Shown one piece after another: positions 5,866-12,153 of a stretch of DNA of 13,084 bases. Both the position numbers and the translations under genes were made by a program. This stretch comes from Patescibacteria group bacterium (GTDB taxonomy: Bacteria > Patescibacteriota > UBA1384 > CAILIB01), in assembly GCA_022842085.1 (NCBI GenBank), contig JALHQF010000011.1:1-13084 (forward strand). Direction: 5' to 3'. Under the pieces are notes generated by a model that worked only from the letters and a program-made list of their open reading frames with translations, was not told where the DNA came from and ran no database searches. Position 1 is the stretch's first letter. Every line of letters starts with the position of its first letter.

Positions 5866-6861
5866 CTAGAAGACTCGGTTGGTCTTCAAGAGGTTGACCG
5901 ACCACATGCGGCCGGAAGCACTGAGGTCGTCCATGTCCTCTTGATTGAGGCGCAGGATAAGGTGGGTGGCGGTTTCCCGCTCCACGCTCGCTCGAACGAC
6001 TTTCTCATCATCCCCAGCGCTAAAGATGACGCTCAACTCACCTTGCGGCAAGGCAACGCCACCAGCCTTCTCGAGAGAAATACCACTCCCACCAAGTGCC
6101 GAAGCAATGGAGGAGAAGTTACTCTGGAACAGCGGTGCCAGCACCTGCGTTGAAGCAAGCGTTGGACCAAGGCTGTTTACCAGTGCATTGAGCTGCGCCT
6201 GGTTGAGCCCCTGACTCTGACGAGCCTCCCCGTAACCACCCTGGTTACCAAGGAAGAGGCCGAAGAGGTCGCGCCAGTTGCCCTGGAGCAAGCTGGTATC
6301 GACCCTTACAGATGAGTTCCGCATGGCCGTGCGGGAAGTATTCCCCGCTCGCACCAGCGTTCGCTCACGCAGATCGACGATCTGCCAGCGGACCGTGAGG
6401 GTTTCTCGCTCTTGAGTGCGGCCAAGGTCAAGGTTGAACCTGGGCAGGTCGAGGTACAGACCTTGCTGCACCTGGCTCGTTGCCAAAAACACGGTAGCGA
6501 CAAGGAGCAAGTCGGGGTCGCCCTTGACGTAGAACGGCAAGGGGTTAGCCGTAGGCTCTCCGCGCAGCCATCCCTCCAGGTTCTGAGTCGCCCTTCCAGA
6601 GGAAGTGGTGTGCCAGGCGGCGCTCTTGGCGCCCGTGGCCACCACCATTTCTTGGATAGCCATACGCATGGCAGAGGCAAGCTCCGGGTTGACATCACCG
6701 ATGACATCTACCGCCCAAGTCGGCTGGTAAGAAGCATTCTGGCGAACTATTGGAGCTTCCCCAGAGGGAATCTCTCCCAATCCAACCTGCCCGAAGGCAG
6801 TGGTGACAAGGGCCAAGAGGCCCAAAACGACGATCGAAAATCTGTTTTTCAACGTTCTCAT
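5866..6861 (-). CDS. secreted protein of unknown function, possibly CsgG-like fold
   Basis: 331 residues from ATG 6861; an in-frame TTG three codons upstream (6870) is less likely. The signal peptide is MRTLKNRFSIVVLGLLALVTTAFG. No lipobox is seen. The mature protein has no cysteine. It has a segment DPDLLLVATVFLATSQ, then an extended strand-rich part with TVRWQIVDLRERTLVRAG. This recalls the central sheet of CsgG/FlgT/LpoB-like proteins, in which 'VD-x-R-T-G' follows a ViGtv-like strand; I hold this weakly. The second half (about 190-331) is Asn/Gln/Ser-rich and then strand-rich (GELSVIFSAGDDEKVVRASV). It has a well-formed promoter of its own and shares a terminator with the pilin operon. 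Confidence 0.75.
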   Translation of the reverse strand: MRTLKNRFSIVVLGLLALVTTAFGQVGLGEIPSGEAPIVRQNASYQPTWAVDVIGDVNPELASAMRMAIQEMVVATGAKSAAWHTTSSGRATQNLEGWLRGEPTANPLPFYVKGDPDLLLVATVFLATSQVQQGLYLDLPRFNLDLGRTQERETLTVRWQIVDLRERTLVRAGNTSRTAMRNSSVRVDTSLLQGNWRDLFGLFLGNQGGYGEARQSQGLNQAQLNALVNSLGPTLASTQVLAPLFQSNFSSIASALGGSGISLEKAGGVALPQGELSVIFSAGDDEKVVRASVERETATHLILRLNQEDMDDLSASGRMWSVNLLKTNRVF

Positions 6862-6870
6862 GATGCACAA

Positions 6871-6899
6871 TTCTTAGCACAATTTTACCGTTTTGTCAA
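6871..6899 (-). promoter_or_regulatory. promoter of the secreted-protein gene, near-leaderless
   Basis: On the minus strand a consensus -35 TTGACA (6899-6894) is followed after 17 bases by TAAGAA (6876-6871), a weaker -10. Transcription start would fall within a few bases of ATG 6861. The 8-mer GCACAATT occurs twice (6865-6872 and 6877-6884) with a 12-bp period, overlapping the -10 region. Confidence 0.5.
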
Positions 6900-6960
6900 G
6901 ATTCTAACCTGTAATTCTGCAATATTCTCATCACTGCGTGAGGTGGGGTACCATGCATGT

Positions 6961-7986
6961 ATGCCCTCTGTGCTCCTCGTCTCTGGTGATAGCTCTCGTA
7001 CGGGTGTGCCCAACCAAGTGGCGATCCTGGCGCTCCAGCTCAAGAACACCCGTTGGCACCCAGAAGTTGCCTGTCCCGAAGGCTGGCTGGCTGCCCACCT
7101 AGCTTCAAGGGGGGTTCTCGTCCACACGCTTCCCCCATCACGCACCGCCGCGATCCGTGCACTCAAAGATCTCCGGGTTGATCTTGTGCACTCACATGGC
7201 GTACGAGGAGGCTTCATTGCTCGCCTGGCCCTTCCAGCGGCCGCCTCTCGACCGCACATTTACACCGAGCACCTCTGGACAAACGACTTTCGACTCGGAA
7301 GTCCGCTCCGCAGTCGCGTACAGGTAGGAGTACTGCGACTCCTCGAACAGCGCACGAGCGCTTCCGTAGCCGTCTCGCAAGCAGTTGCCGATTTTCAAAC
7401 CAAACAACTTGGAGTACAAACTCCCCTCATCATCCCAGGTGCCATCGAGGGTCTTGAGGTCACCCCGCTCCCTAAGAGTATTGGGATCCTCGGCAGCTTC
7501 ATCCCCACCAAGCGCATTGCCACCTTTCTCCACGCCGCTGCACTCCTCCCTAAACGAGTTCCGGTACACGTTATGGGGTCAGGCCCCCTTGAAGCCGAGC
7601 TCAAGCAGCTCGCAGCCACGCTGCAGCTTCCCGTTACCTGGCACCCTGCCGATACCAATCTGCAAGCATTCTTCAACCAGGTTGGTGTCTACGTACAGCC
7701 ATCCGAGAGCGAATCCTTCGGGCTCGCTGTACTGAACGCTCTCTCTGCGGGACGACCAGTGGTGGTGAGCAAGCGCGGCGCCCTCCCCGAGCTCGTACAC
7801 AGCCCAAACCTCGGAACGGTAACCGACGGCCACCCCGCTTCACTCGCCAAAGCAGTGCAGCACTTTCTAAGCGAACCAGGGGACACACGCCTACGACACG
7901 CCGAAGCCGCCCGCTACTCCCCCACTCGCATGGCAACGGCCTACACCGACCTCTACGACTCGCTTAGCGGTACCCCTCACGCGTAA
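6961..7986 (+). CDS. GT4-family glycosyltransferase
   Basis: 341 residues, GT-B fold. The N-terminal domain has a start strand with VLLVSGD and a Gly-rich SSRTGVPNQ loop for the acceptor side, then LVHSHGVRGGFIARLA (75-90). The C-terminal domain has ILGSFIPTKRIATFL (176-190), VHVMGSGPLEAEL (202-214) and VQPSESESFGLAVLNALSAG (245-264). The second glutamate of the GT4 EX7E motif is replaced by asparagine (Glu251, Asn259). Start ATG 6961 is chosen because the conserved first strand begins there; GAGGTGGGG lies 13-21 bases upstream. The open frame continues upstream only as antisense of the previous gene. Likely roles are capsule, exopolysaccharide or glycolipid synthesis; the sugar is unknown. 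Its 3' end overlaps the convergent FtsB-like gene by 23 bp. Confidence 0.9.
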   Translation: MPSVLLVSGDSSRTGVPNQVAILALQLKNTRWHPEVACPEGWLAAHLASRGVLVHTLPPSRTAAIRALKDLRVDLVHSHGVRGGFIARLALPAAASRPHIYTEHLWTNDFRLGSPLRSRVQVGVLRLLEQRTSASVAVSQAVADFQTKQLGVQTPLIIPGAIEGLEVTPLPKSIGILGSFIPTKRIATFLHAAALLPKRVPVHVMGSGPLEAELKQLAATLQLPVTWHPADTNLQAFFNQVGVYVQPSESESFGLAVLNALSAGRPVVVSKRGALPELVHSPNLGTVTDGHPASLAKAVQHFLSEPGDTRLRHAEAARYSPTRMATAYTDLYDSLSGTPHA

Positions 7987-8356
7987 CGAGGAATCGCCAC
8001 CACGCGCCTAATCCCGGCTCGCTCCCAGGTGGATTCATTACCACCGGCTCTGGCCCTGCATCACTCCCAGACTGCTCGCTGAGCGCGTATACCGTTTCAC
8101 CGGGACGCTTGAGGAGTAGGGAGCGACGCAGCTCGACCTCCTGGAAAGCCGGGGTTTGCACGTAGGACAGGAACGCTAAGAGCCGGTCGCGCTCTAGCTC
8201 AGCCTCACGCAGCCGCTGCTCGAGCCGCCGGGTTTCCTGCCTTGAAGCGTCGGCTTCTTGCAGGCGCTCAACGGTTTGCACACCCACGTAAATAGCCAGG
8301 GCGATAAGCCCTAGGGTACTGAGGGGAAGTGGGAATCGCTCAAGCAGGCTTCGCAC
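7964..8356 (-). CDS. FtsB/DivIC-like septum formation initiator protein
   Basis: 130 residues starting with GTG at 8356. One membrane helix (about 13-30) is followed by a charged coiled coil (about 31-68, with EQRLREAELERDRLL). Then comes the family's C-terminal element ELRRSLLLKRPGETVYAL (75-92), equivalent to 'AR-LGL-KPGE-VY' of FtsB/DivIC. The Pro/Gly-rich tail (93-130) is extra. FtsB/DivIC proteins link FtsL and FtsQ/DivIB in the division complex. It starts 4 bp after the CAP gene's stop and probably shares its transcript. The last 23 bp are antisense to the glycosyltransferase end. Confidence 0.85.
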   Translation of the reverse strand: MRSLLERFPLPLSTLGLIALAIYVGVQTVERLQEADASRQETRRLEQRLREAELERDRLLAFLSYVQTPAFQEVELRRSLLLKRPGETVYALSEQSGSDAGPEPVVMNPPGSEPGLGAWWRFLVTREGYR

Positions 8357-8360
8357 CTAG

Positions 8361-8867
8361 CTACGGTACCATAGCGCCCAAGAGCTGAACGGTAAGTACC
8401 TTCCCCTCTGCATTAGTAGCACTTGCATACCCCGCGGAGGTAAAGCGTGCATCAAGGAGGTTGCGCGCATGTGCTGGACTTGCCTCCCAAGCAGAGACCA
8501 CCTGTTCAGCGTTCGTAAATCCGCGGGCAAGGTTTTCACCCGCTGAGGTATAGCGACAACCCTCGGCATTGAGAAAACGCCAGCTCATTGCGCCGTCGCT
8601 TGGGCGGTAGTGACCCCAGTACCCAAGCTCCAACATCTCTTGCAGCTTTGCTTCAGCAGCACGGGTGAGACAAGCATCAGTAATGAAAGCAGCAAGGCCT
8701 GCAGCGCCGCGAACTTGGTTCACAGACTGAGCAATCACAGGAGTCAAAAACCCCTCCGCAGCTTTGGCACGGACAGGCGGCACTGGGGCGAGCGTCAGAG
8801 AAATGAGCCCCGCAAATGCAAGGTTTCGAAACACGTTTTTGTTTGTTTTATTCAGTAACAAGTACAT
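8361..8867 (-). CDS. secreted CAP/SCP domain protein
   Basis: 168 residues from ATG 8867. A signal peptide ends near PVRAKA. The CAP fold follows: helix with VNQVRGAAGLAAF, GYWGHYRPSDGAMSWRFL (82-99), GENLARG (110-116) and VVSAWEASPAHARNLLDARFTSAGYA. The candidate cavity residues His86, Glu111, Glu128 and His133 are all present, and Cys66 and Cys104 could pair. Bacterial CAP proteins are widespread extracellular proteins with mostly unknown substrates. A good promoter -10 overlaps the ATG, so the in-frame GTG at 8834 (residue 12, then FRNLAFAG) may be the real start; it still leaves a good signal peptide. Downstream the FtsB-like gene follows after 4 bp. Confidence 0.9.
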   Translation of the reverse strand: MYLLLNKTNKNVFRNLAFAGLISLTLAPVPPVRAKAAEGFLTPVIAQSVNQVRGAAGLAAFITDACLTRAAEAKLQEMLELGYWGHYRPSDGAMSWRFLNAEGCRYTSAGENLARGFTNAEQVVSAWEASPAHARNLLDARFTSAGYASATNAEGKVLTVQLLGAMVP

Positions 8868-8894
8868 TGTATCAACTATTCATCAGAAAATCAA
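8866..8894 (-). promoter_or_regulatory. sigma70-type promoter overlapping the CAP gene start
   Basis: On the minus strand TTGATT (8894-8889), 17 bases, then TACAAT (8871-8866). Both hexamers match consensus well (TTGAcA, TAtAAT). The -10 includes the first bases of the ATG at 8867, so a transcript made here could not carry that start codon. Confidence 0.55.
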
Positions 8895-8943
8895 GAGCCT
8901 CGCCCTTGACCAAACCTGATGGCAAACCGGATCCTAGGTGTAC

Positions 8944-10650
8944 ATGTTCGACTCGCTCTTCGGACAACTCGGCTTGCTCGTCATCGTGGCAGCAGCACTC
9001 GCTCTGCTCATGCGCCTCTTGAAGCTTCCCCCACTTGTTGGATACGTACTCGCTGGGGTGCTAGCTGGACCACTGTTGCTCAACCGCATTCCCGACCACG
9101 AAACCCTGGCCTCCCTACGGCAGCTTGGCTTAGCGCTCTTGCTGTTTCTAGTTGGCTTAGAGCTGGACTGGAAAACGACGAGACGACAGCTAAAGAGTGC
9201 CGCGGGAGTTACCCTTATACAAGCAGTAGCAACCCTCGCCGTAGGAACAGGCCTAGGCCTCGCCTTTGGGCTCAAGCCTATCGCTGCGTTCATCCTGGGC
9301 TTAGCGCTCTGCTTCTCCTCATCGGTAATCGTAGTGAAGCTCCTAGGAGAAGATCGGGAGCTCCGCACCGTACATGGGCGGCTCTCGGTAGGAAACCTCC
9401 TTGCCCAAGACGTACTGGCAATGCTCGCTCTGGTGGTAATGACGGGATTCGCCGCCGCACAGGGCGCAACCCTACCTGGGCAACTGGCTTACCTTGCCGT
9501 AAAGGTAGCTGCTCTCCTGGCACTCACCTGGGTGCTGAGCCAGCACGTACTCCCTGCTGCCCTCAAGTATGTAGCCAGGAACGGCGAAGTGCTCTTCCTC
9601 TCTTCGGTGGCGTGGTGCTTCATTTACAGCTTTACCGTGCACTGGTTTGCCGTCCCCGTAGAAATGGGTGCGCTCCTGGCTGGTGTGAGCCTCGCAAGCA
9701 CGCCCTACGCCCACGACATTATCAACCGCATCCGCAGCATCAGAGACTTCTTCGTCATTATATTCTTTGCGGCACTTGGTGCCGAGGTTGGCATGCCGCA
9801 CCTTAGCGACGTACCGCTCATCCTTGGAACGCTGCTCCTTATCGTATTCGTACGCCCCCTCCTCACCTTTGCCCTCTACCTACGACAAGGGTATCGCTCG
9901 CGGTCGGCGTTTCTAGCAGGCATAACACAGAGCCAGCTCTCGGAGTTTTCGCTCATCTTGGTAGGCATTGCAGCTGTTGAGGGAGTGTTCCCTGCGGACG
10001 TCGCGCATGCACTCACGTTCGTGACCCTCGTTTCAATTGTACTTTCTGCTTACCTCTTCCGAGGGAGGATGCGAATCCATAAAGCAGGTAGGCATATCTT
10101 TAAGCGCCTCGAAATGCGTGAGCCCCATGCAGAGCTTGCCCAGGAAGAGATCGACGTAAGTGGGCACACGATTCTGGTTGGGTACCACCGGATGGGGTTC
10201 CACATCCTCAAAGCGCTCCAGGGAGTTCGAGATGTGGTGGTGGTAGATATGAACCCAGAGAGCATCCGAAAGCTGCGCGAACAAGGCGTTCCTGCAGTGT
10301 ACGGAGATGTTGACGATGAAGACCTCTACGACCTCATTGGAGCCGACCGAGCCCGGGTAGTGGTGAGTACGATTCCCCATCCTGGTGAAACGCGGTTTCT
10401 CATTGAGCAGGTACTCGCACGAAACCCCAAGTGTCGGGTAATTGTAACTGCAAACGAGCTAGAGGATGCCCTGGAGCACTACCACGCAGGCGCTAGCTAC
10501 GTGGTGATGCCGCACCTCTTAAGCGGTGAGTACATTGCCGACGTCCTCCACGAGTCGAGTGATGCCAAGCTAGGACAGCACCTTGCAAAGCGAGCTGAGG
10601 AGCTCAAAATCCTTAAGGCTCGCCAGCACGCTCTCTACGACGTTGCCTAG
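8944..10650 (+). CDS. CPA2 (KefB-type) cation:proton antiporter with RCK/TrkA-N domain
   Basis: 568 residues from ATG 8944; a GTG two codons upstream (8938) is also in frame. The first part (about 1-380) has many membrane helices of the Na+/H+ exchanger fold, including LPPLVGYVLAGVLAGP, LFLVGLELDWK and the CPA2 ion-site pair Gln155-Asp156 (LLAQDVLAM) as in KefB/KefC. The C-terminal part (about 405-540) is an RCK/TrkA-N nucleotide-binding domain: HTILVGYHRMGFHILKAL, then VVVDMNPESIRKL and the GDVDDEDLYDLIGADRARVV block. The middle Gly of GxGxxG is His415. The family exchanges K+ or Na+ for H+ under nucleotide or ligand control. It diverges from the CAP gene with a 76-bp gap. A T-rich stretch (10666-10688) follows but forms no convincing terminator stem. 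Confidence 0.93.
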   Translation: MFDSLFGQLGLLVIVAAALALLMRLLKLPPLVGYVLAGVLAGPLLLNRIPDHETLASLRQLGLALLLFLVGLELDWKTTRRQLKSAAGVTLIQAVATLAVGTGLGLAFGLKPIAAFILGLALCFSSSVIVVKLLGEDRELRTVHGRLSVGNLLAQDVLAMLALVVMTGFAAAQGATLPGQLAYLAVKVAALLALTWVLSQHVLPAALKYVARNGEVLFLSSVAWCFIYSFTVHWFAVPVEMGALLAGVSLASTPYAHDIINRIRSIRDFFVIIFFAALGAEVGMPHLSDVPLILGTLLLIVFVRPLLTFALYLRQGYRSRSAFLAGITQSQLSEFSLILVGIAAVEGVFPADVAHALTFVTLVSIVLSAYLFRGRMRIHKAGRHIFKRLEMREPHAELAQEEIDVSGHTILVGYHRMGFHILKALQGVRDVVVVDMNPESIRKLREQGVPAVYGDVDDEDLYDLIGADRARVVVSTIPHPGETRFLIEQVLARNPKCRVIVTANELEDALEHYHAGASYVVMPHLLSGEYIADVLHESSDAKLGQHLAKRAEELKILKARQHALYDVA

Positions 10651-10763
10651 GCCGGGTGCTTATCCTGCTTTTTGAGGGTTTTTTATTTGCCCTAGCCGTA
10701 TTCATACATCGTAATACTATTGTGATGAGGTGTTCGGTTTTCACTTTGCCCTGCTTTTCCCCA

Positions 10764-10772
10764 TGTGGATAA
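10764..10772 (-). promoter_or_regulatory. perfect DnaA-box sequence
   Basis: TGTGGATAA on the plus strand is the complement of the consensus DnaA box TTATCCACA. It sits in a 154-bp intergenic stretch (10651-10804) that is T-rich at its left end and otherwise shows no gene. Only one perfect box is present; a weak second one (TGTGTGTAG, 10776-10784) follows. It could be chance, a DnaA-regulated promoter or a relic of an origin. Confidence 0.35.
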
Positions 10773-10804
10773 CCTGTGTGTAGTTGCGCAATCTGCTCGA
10801 GCGC

Positions 10805-11113
10805 ATGACACTGAGTGCAATGGCAATCACCCCCTTCCCGACGATTGAGGCCTCAGGATCAGCTGCTGAGATACTCACCAACATTGGACTGAGGCTCATC
10901 GATGTCCTCCTTATCCTGGGCGGCTTTGTTGCTGTACTCATGGTTATCCTTGCGGGCTTTCGCTACATCACCGCCGCAGGAAACCCAGACGCTGCCAAGA
11001 AGGCACGCAGTGCTCTCATTCACGCCCTCATTGGTGTAGTGCTGATTGTGGCTGCGTTCGTGCTGGTGCGCTTGGTTGCAGGGATAGGGACAGGTATAGA
11101 AGGACAACTATAG
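10805..11113 (+). CDS. pilin-like two-helix membrane protein 5
   Basis: 102 residues from ATG 10805. An in-frame TTG at 10784 and an ATG at 10820 are alternatives. Two helices (about 30-54 and 71-93) surround AGFRYITAAGNPDAAKKAR (50-68), nearly the same as the loop of pilin-like protein 4. There is no cleavable signal peptide. It lies 5 kb from the four-gene pilin cluster, on its own after the antiporter. Its last 86 bp, encoding helix 2 and the tail, are antisense to the 3' end of the SipW-type peptidase gene. Confidence 0.78.
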   Translation: MTLSAMAITPFPTIEASGSAAEILTNIGLRLIDVLLILGGFVAVLMVILAGFRYITAAGNPDAAKKARSALIHALIGVVLIVAAFVLVRLVAGIGTGIEGQL

Positions 11114-11498
11114 CCAGGAGCAGGCCGCTCAGAAGTGGCATTGCCCAAAGCGGGGCTAGGATGTAGCCCAGATACGGCACAATCACCTCAACCTTGCCCA
11201 GGATGTCCCCAGGAGCAACGAGGCCTGGATCTGGCGCCTGGTTCGCATCGCCCTTAGTTTGAAACTGCCCCGCCCGCTCTCCCACGATCCGGTGGGTGAG
11301 CGGAAGCGCACCCCCAGGTCGCTGAACGGTTACGACATCTCCTACAGTAGGACGAGCGGGCGTTACCAGAACAACGCTACCCGCCGGAGCAGTAGGAGCC
11401 ATGCTGCCTGTTTGGATGACGAAGAGCCGTTGCCCTGTGGTGTAGAGCACTCCTAGAAGGGCGCCACTCAGTACGAGTGGCACCAGGGTCGTTCGCAT
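11028..11498 (-). CDS. sipW: SipW-type signal peptidase I (Ser-His type)
   Basis: 156 residues. An N-terminal helix (about 5-22) is followed by the nucleophile region QTGSMAPT with Ser32, then GDVVTVQ. LTHRIVG with His69 stands in place of the lysine of ordinary LepB, and TKGDANQAPDP carries Asp84/Asp90. This Ser-His arrangement marks the archaeal/ER/SipW type. A second membrane helix (about 118-138) and a Ser/Pro/Gln tail end the protein. SipW enzymes process TasA-like and camelysin-like proteins. Its ATG is 3 bp after the stop of such a protein, which makes the pairing strong. The last 86 bp overlap the convergent pilin-like gene. Confidence 0.9.
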   Translation of the reverse strand: MRTTLVPLVLSGALLGVLYTTGQRLFVIQTGSMAPTAPAGSVVLVTPARPTVGDVVTVQRPGGALPLTHRIVGERAGQFQTKGDANQAPDPGLVAPGDILGKVEVIVPYLGYILAPLWAMPLLSGLLLAIVVLLYLSLSLQPSAPARTQPQSALHQ

Positions 11499-11501
11499 GG
11501 T

Positions 11502-12068
11502 TTAGATCTGCTGCTGACCGGTGAAGATAAGATCAAACCCTCCTGCCTGTGCCTGTGCGCTGTAGCTTGGCGAGAGCGTGTAGGTAAGTCGGTAGCGCTG
11601 TGTGGCGTTAGGCAGAATGGTTCCAGACATGAGCACCGGATTCTGTGCCAAGGCTGTAAGAGAGCTCGAAACGGGCGCTTCGGTGGCTTCTCCATCTGCA
11701 TTTACAGGAACCACCTCTAGCGTAAGTGCGCTCGCAAGGTCTGCTGGGGCGTTTACCAGGTTTGCGCTTATGCGTGTAACTAGGGTAACCGGCCCGGAGC
11801 TCACGTTCTTGAGGAGGAAGAATTTCTCCATGCTCTCCCCTGGAACCAGGTCAACCGGAAAGCCCGGGCGCGTCTCTTCATAGGTTGTAGAGCTTGGGTT
11901 CTGTGAGTTGCTAATGAGGAGGTTCGTACTCCCAGTGGTAAGCGCACTGCCTGTGAGCATGGCCTGGTCGGTAAAGAGTGCTTGCGAACCCTCTACAGCG
12001 AGACCAAACCAAAGGAGAAGGGCAACGAGCGCAAGGGTGAAGCGCTGCCTGCGTGGATGCTGTGACAT
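11502..12068 (-). CDS. TasA/camelysin-like secreted protein with SipW-type signal peptide
   Basis: 188 residues. The N-terminal ALVALLLWFGLAVEGSQA then FTDQAMLTGSALTTGSTNL fits the SipW-dependent signal pattern (hydrophobic core, then A-x-F-[ST]-D, and T-G-N/S-x-x-x-x-G). The rest is a strand-rich domain with VDLVPGESMEKFFLLKNVSSGPVTLVTRI and a C-terminal LPNATQRYRLTYTLSP, resembling the jellyroll/fibronectin-like core of TasA and CalY but shorter than TasA (about 261). In Bacillus these proteins form biofilm fibres on the cell surface. It is first of the two-gene unit with sipW. No cysteine is present in the mature part. Family assignment rests on the signal motif and neighbour as much as on the domain. 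Confidence 0.82.
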   Translation of the reverse strand: MSQHPRRQRFTLALVALLLWFGLAVEGSQALFTDQAMLTGSALTTGSTNLLISNSQNPSSTTYEETRPGFPVDLVPGESMEKFFLLKNVSSGPVTLVTRISANLVNAPADLASALTLEVVPVNADGEATEAPVSSSLTALAQNPVLMSGTILPNATQRYRLTYTLSPSYSAQAQAGGFDLIFTGQQQI

Positions 12069-12080
12069 GGCAAAACGTTA

Positions 12081-12094
12081 GGTATGTGGATACC
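12081..12094. promoter_or_regulatory. short inverted repeat upstream of the TasA-like gene
   Basis: GGTAT-GTGG-ATACC forms 5-bp arms around four bases and ends 12 bases before the start codon at 12068. It could be an operator or an RNA hairpin near the ribosome-binding region. The rest of the 85-bp gap to the methyltransferase shows no convincing promoter or terminator. Confidence 0.3.
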
Positions 12095-12153
12095 GGCGTC
12101 CCGGCACCCAAACCCTCACACACAAGCATTACAAAGCCCTTGCAATTTCGATT

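Noticed and set aside
6412..6960. Open frame continuing upstream of the glycosyltransferase, which would make it 524 residues
   Set aside because: It is antisense to the secreted-protein gene, its residues resemble no glycosyltransferase, and the conserved first strand begins at ATG 6961.
8919..9806. Plus-strand open frame of 295 residues
   Set aside because: It is in another frame inside the antiporter gene, rich in Arg/Pro/Ala as expected for a shadow frame of GC-rich sequence, with no family motif.
10651..10690. Intrinsic terminator after the antiporter
   Set aside because: There is a T-tract but no stem of useful length before it.
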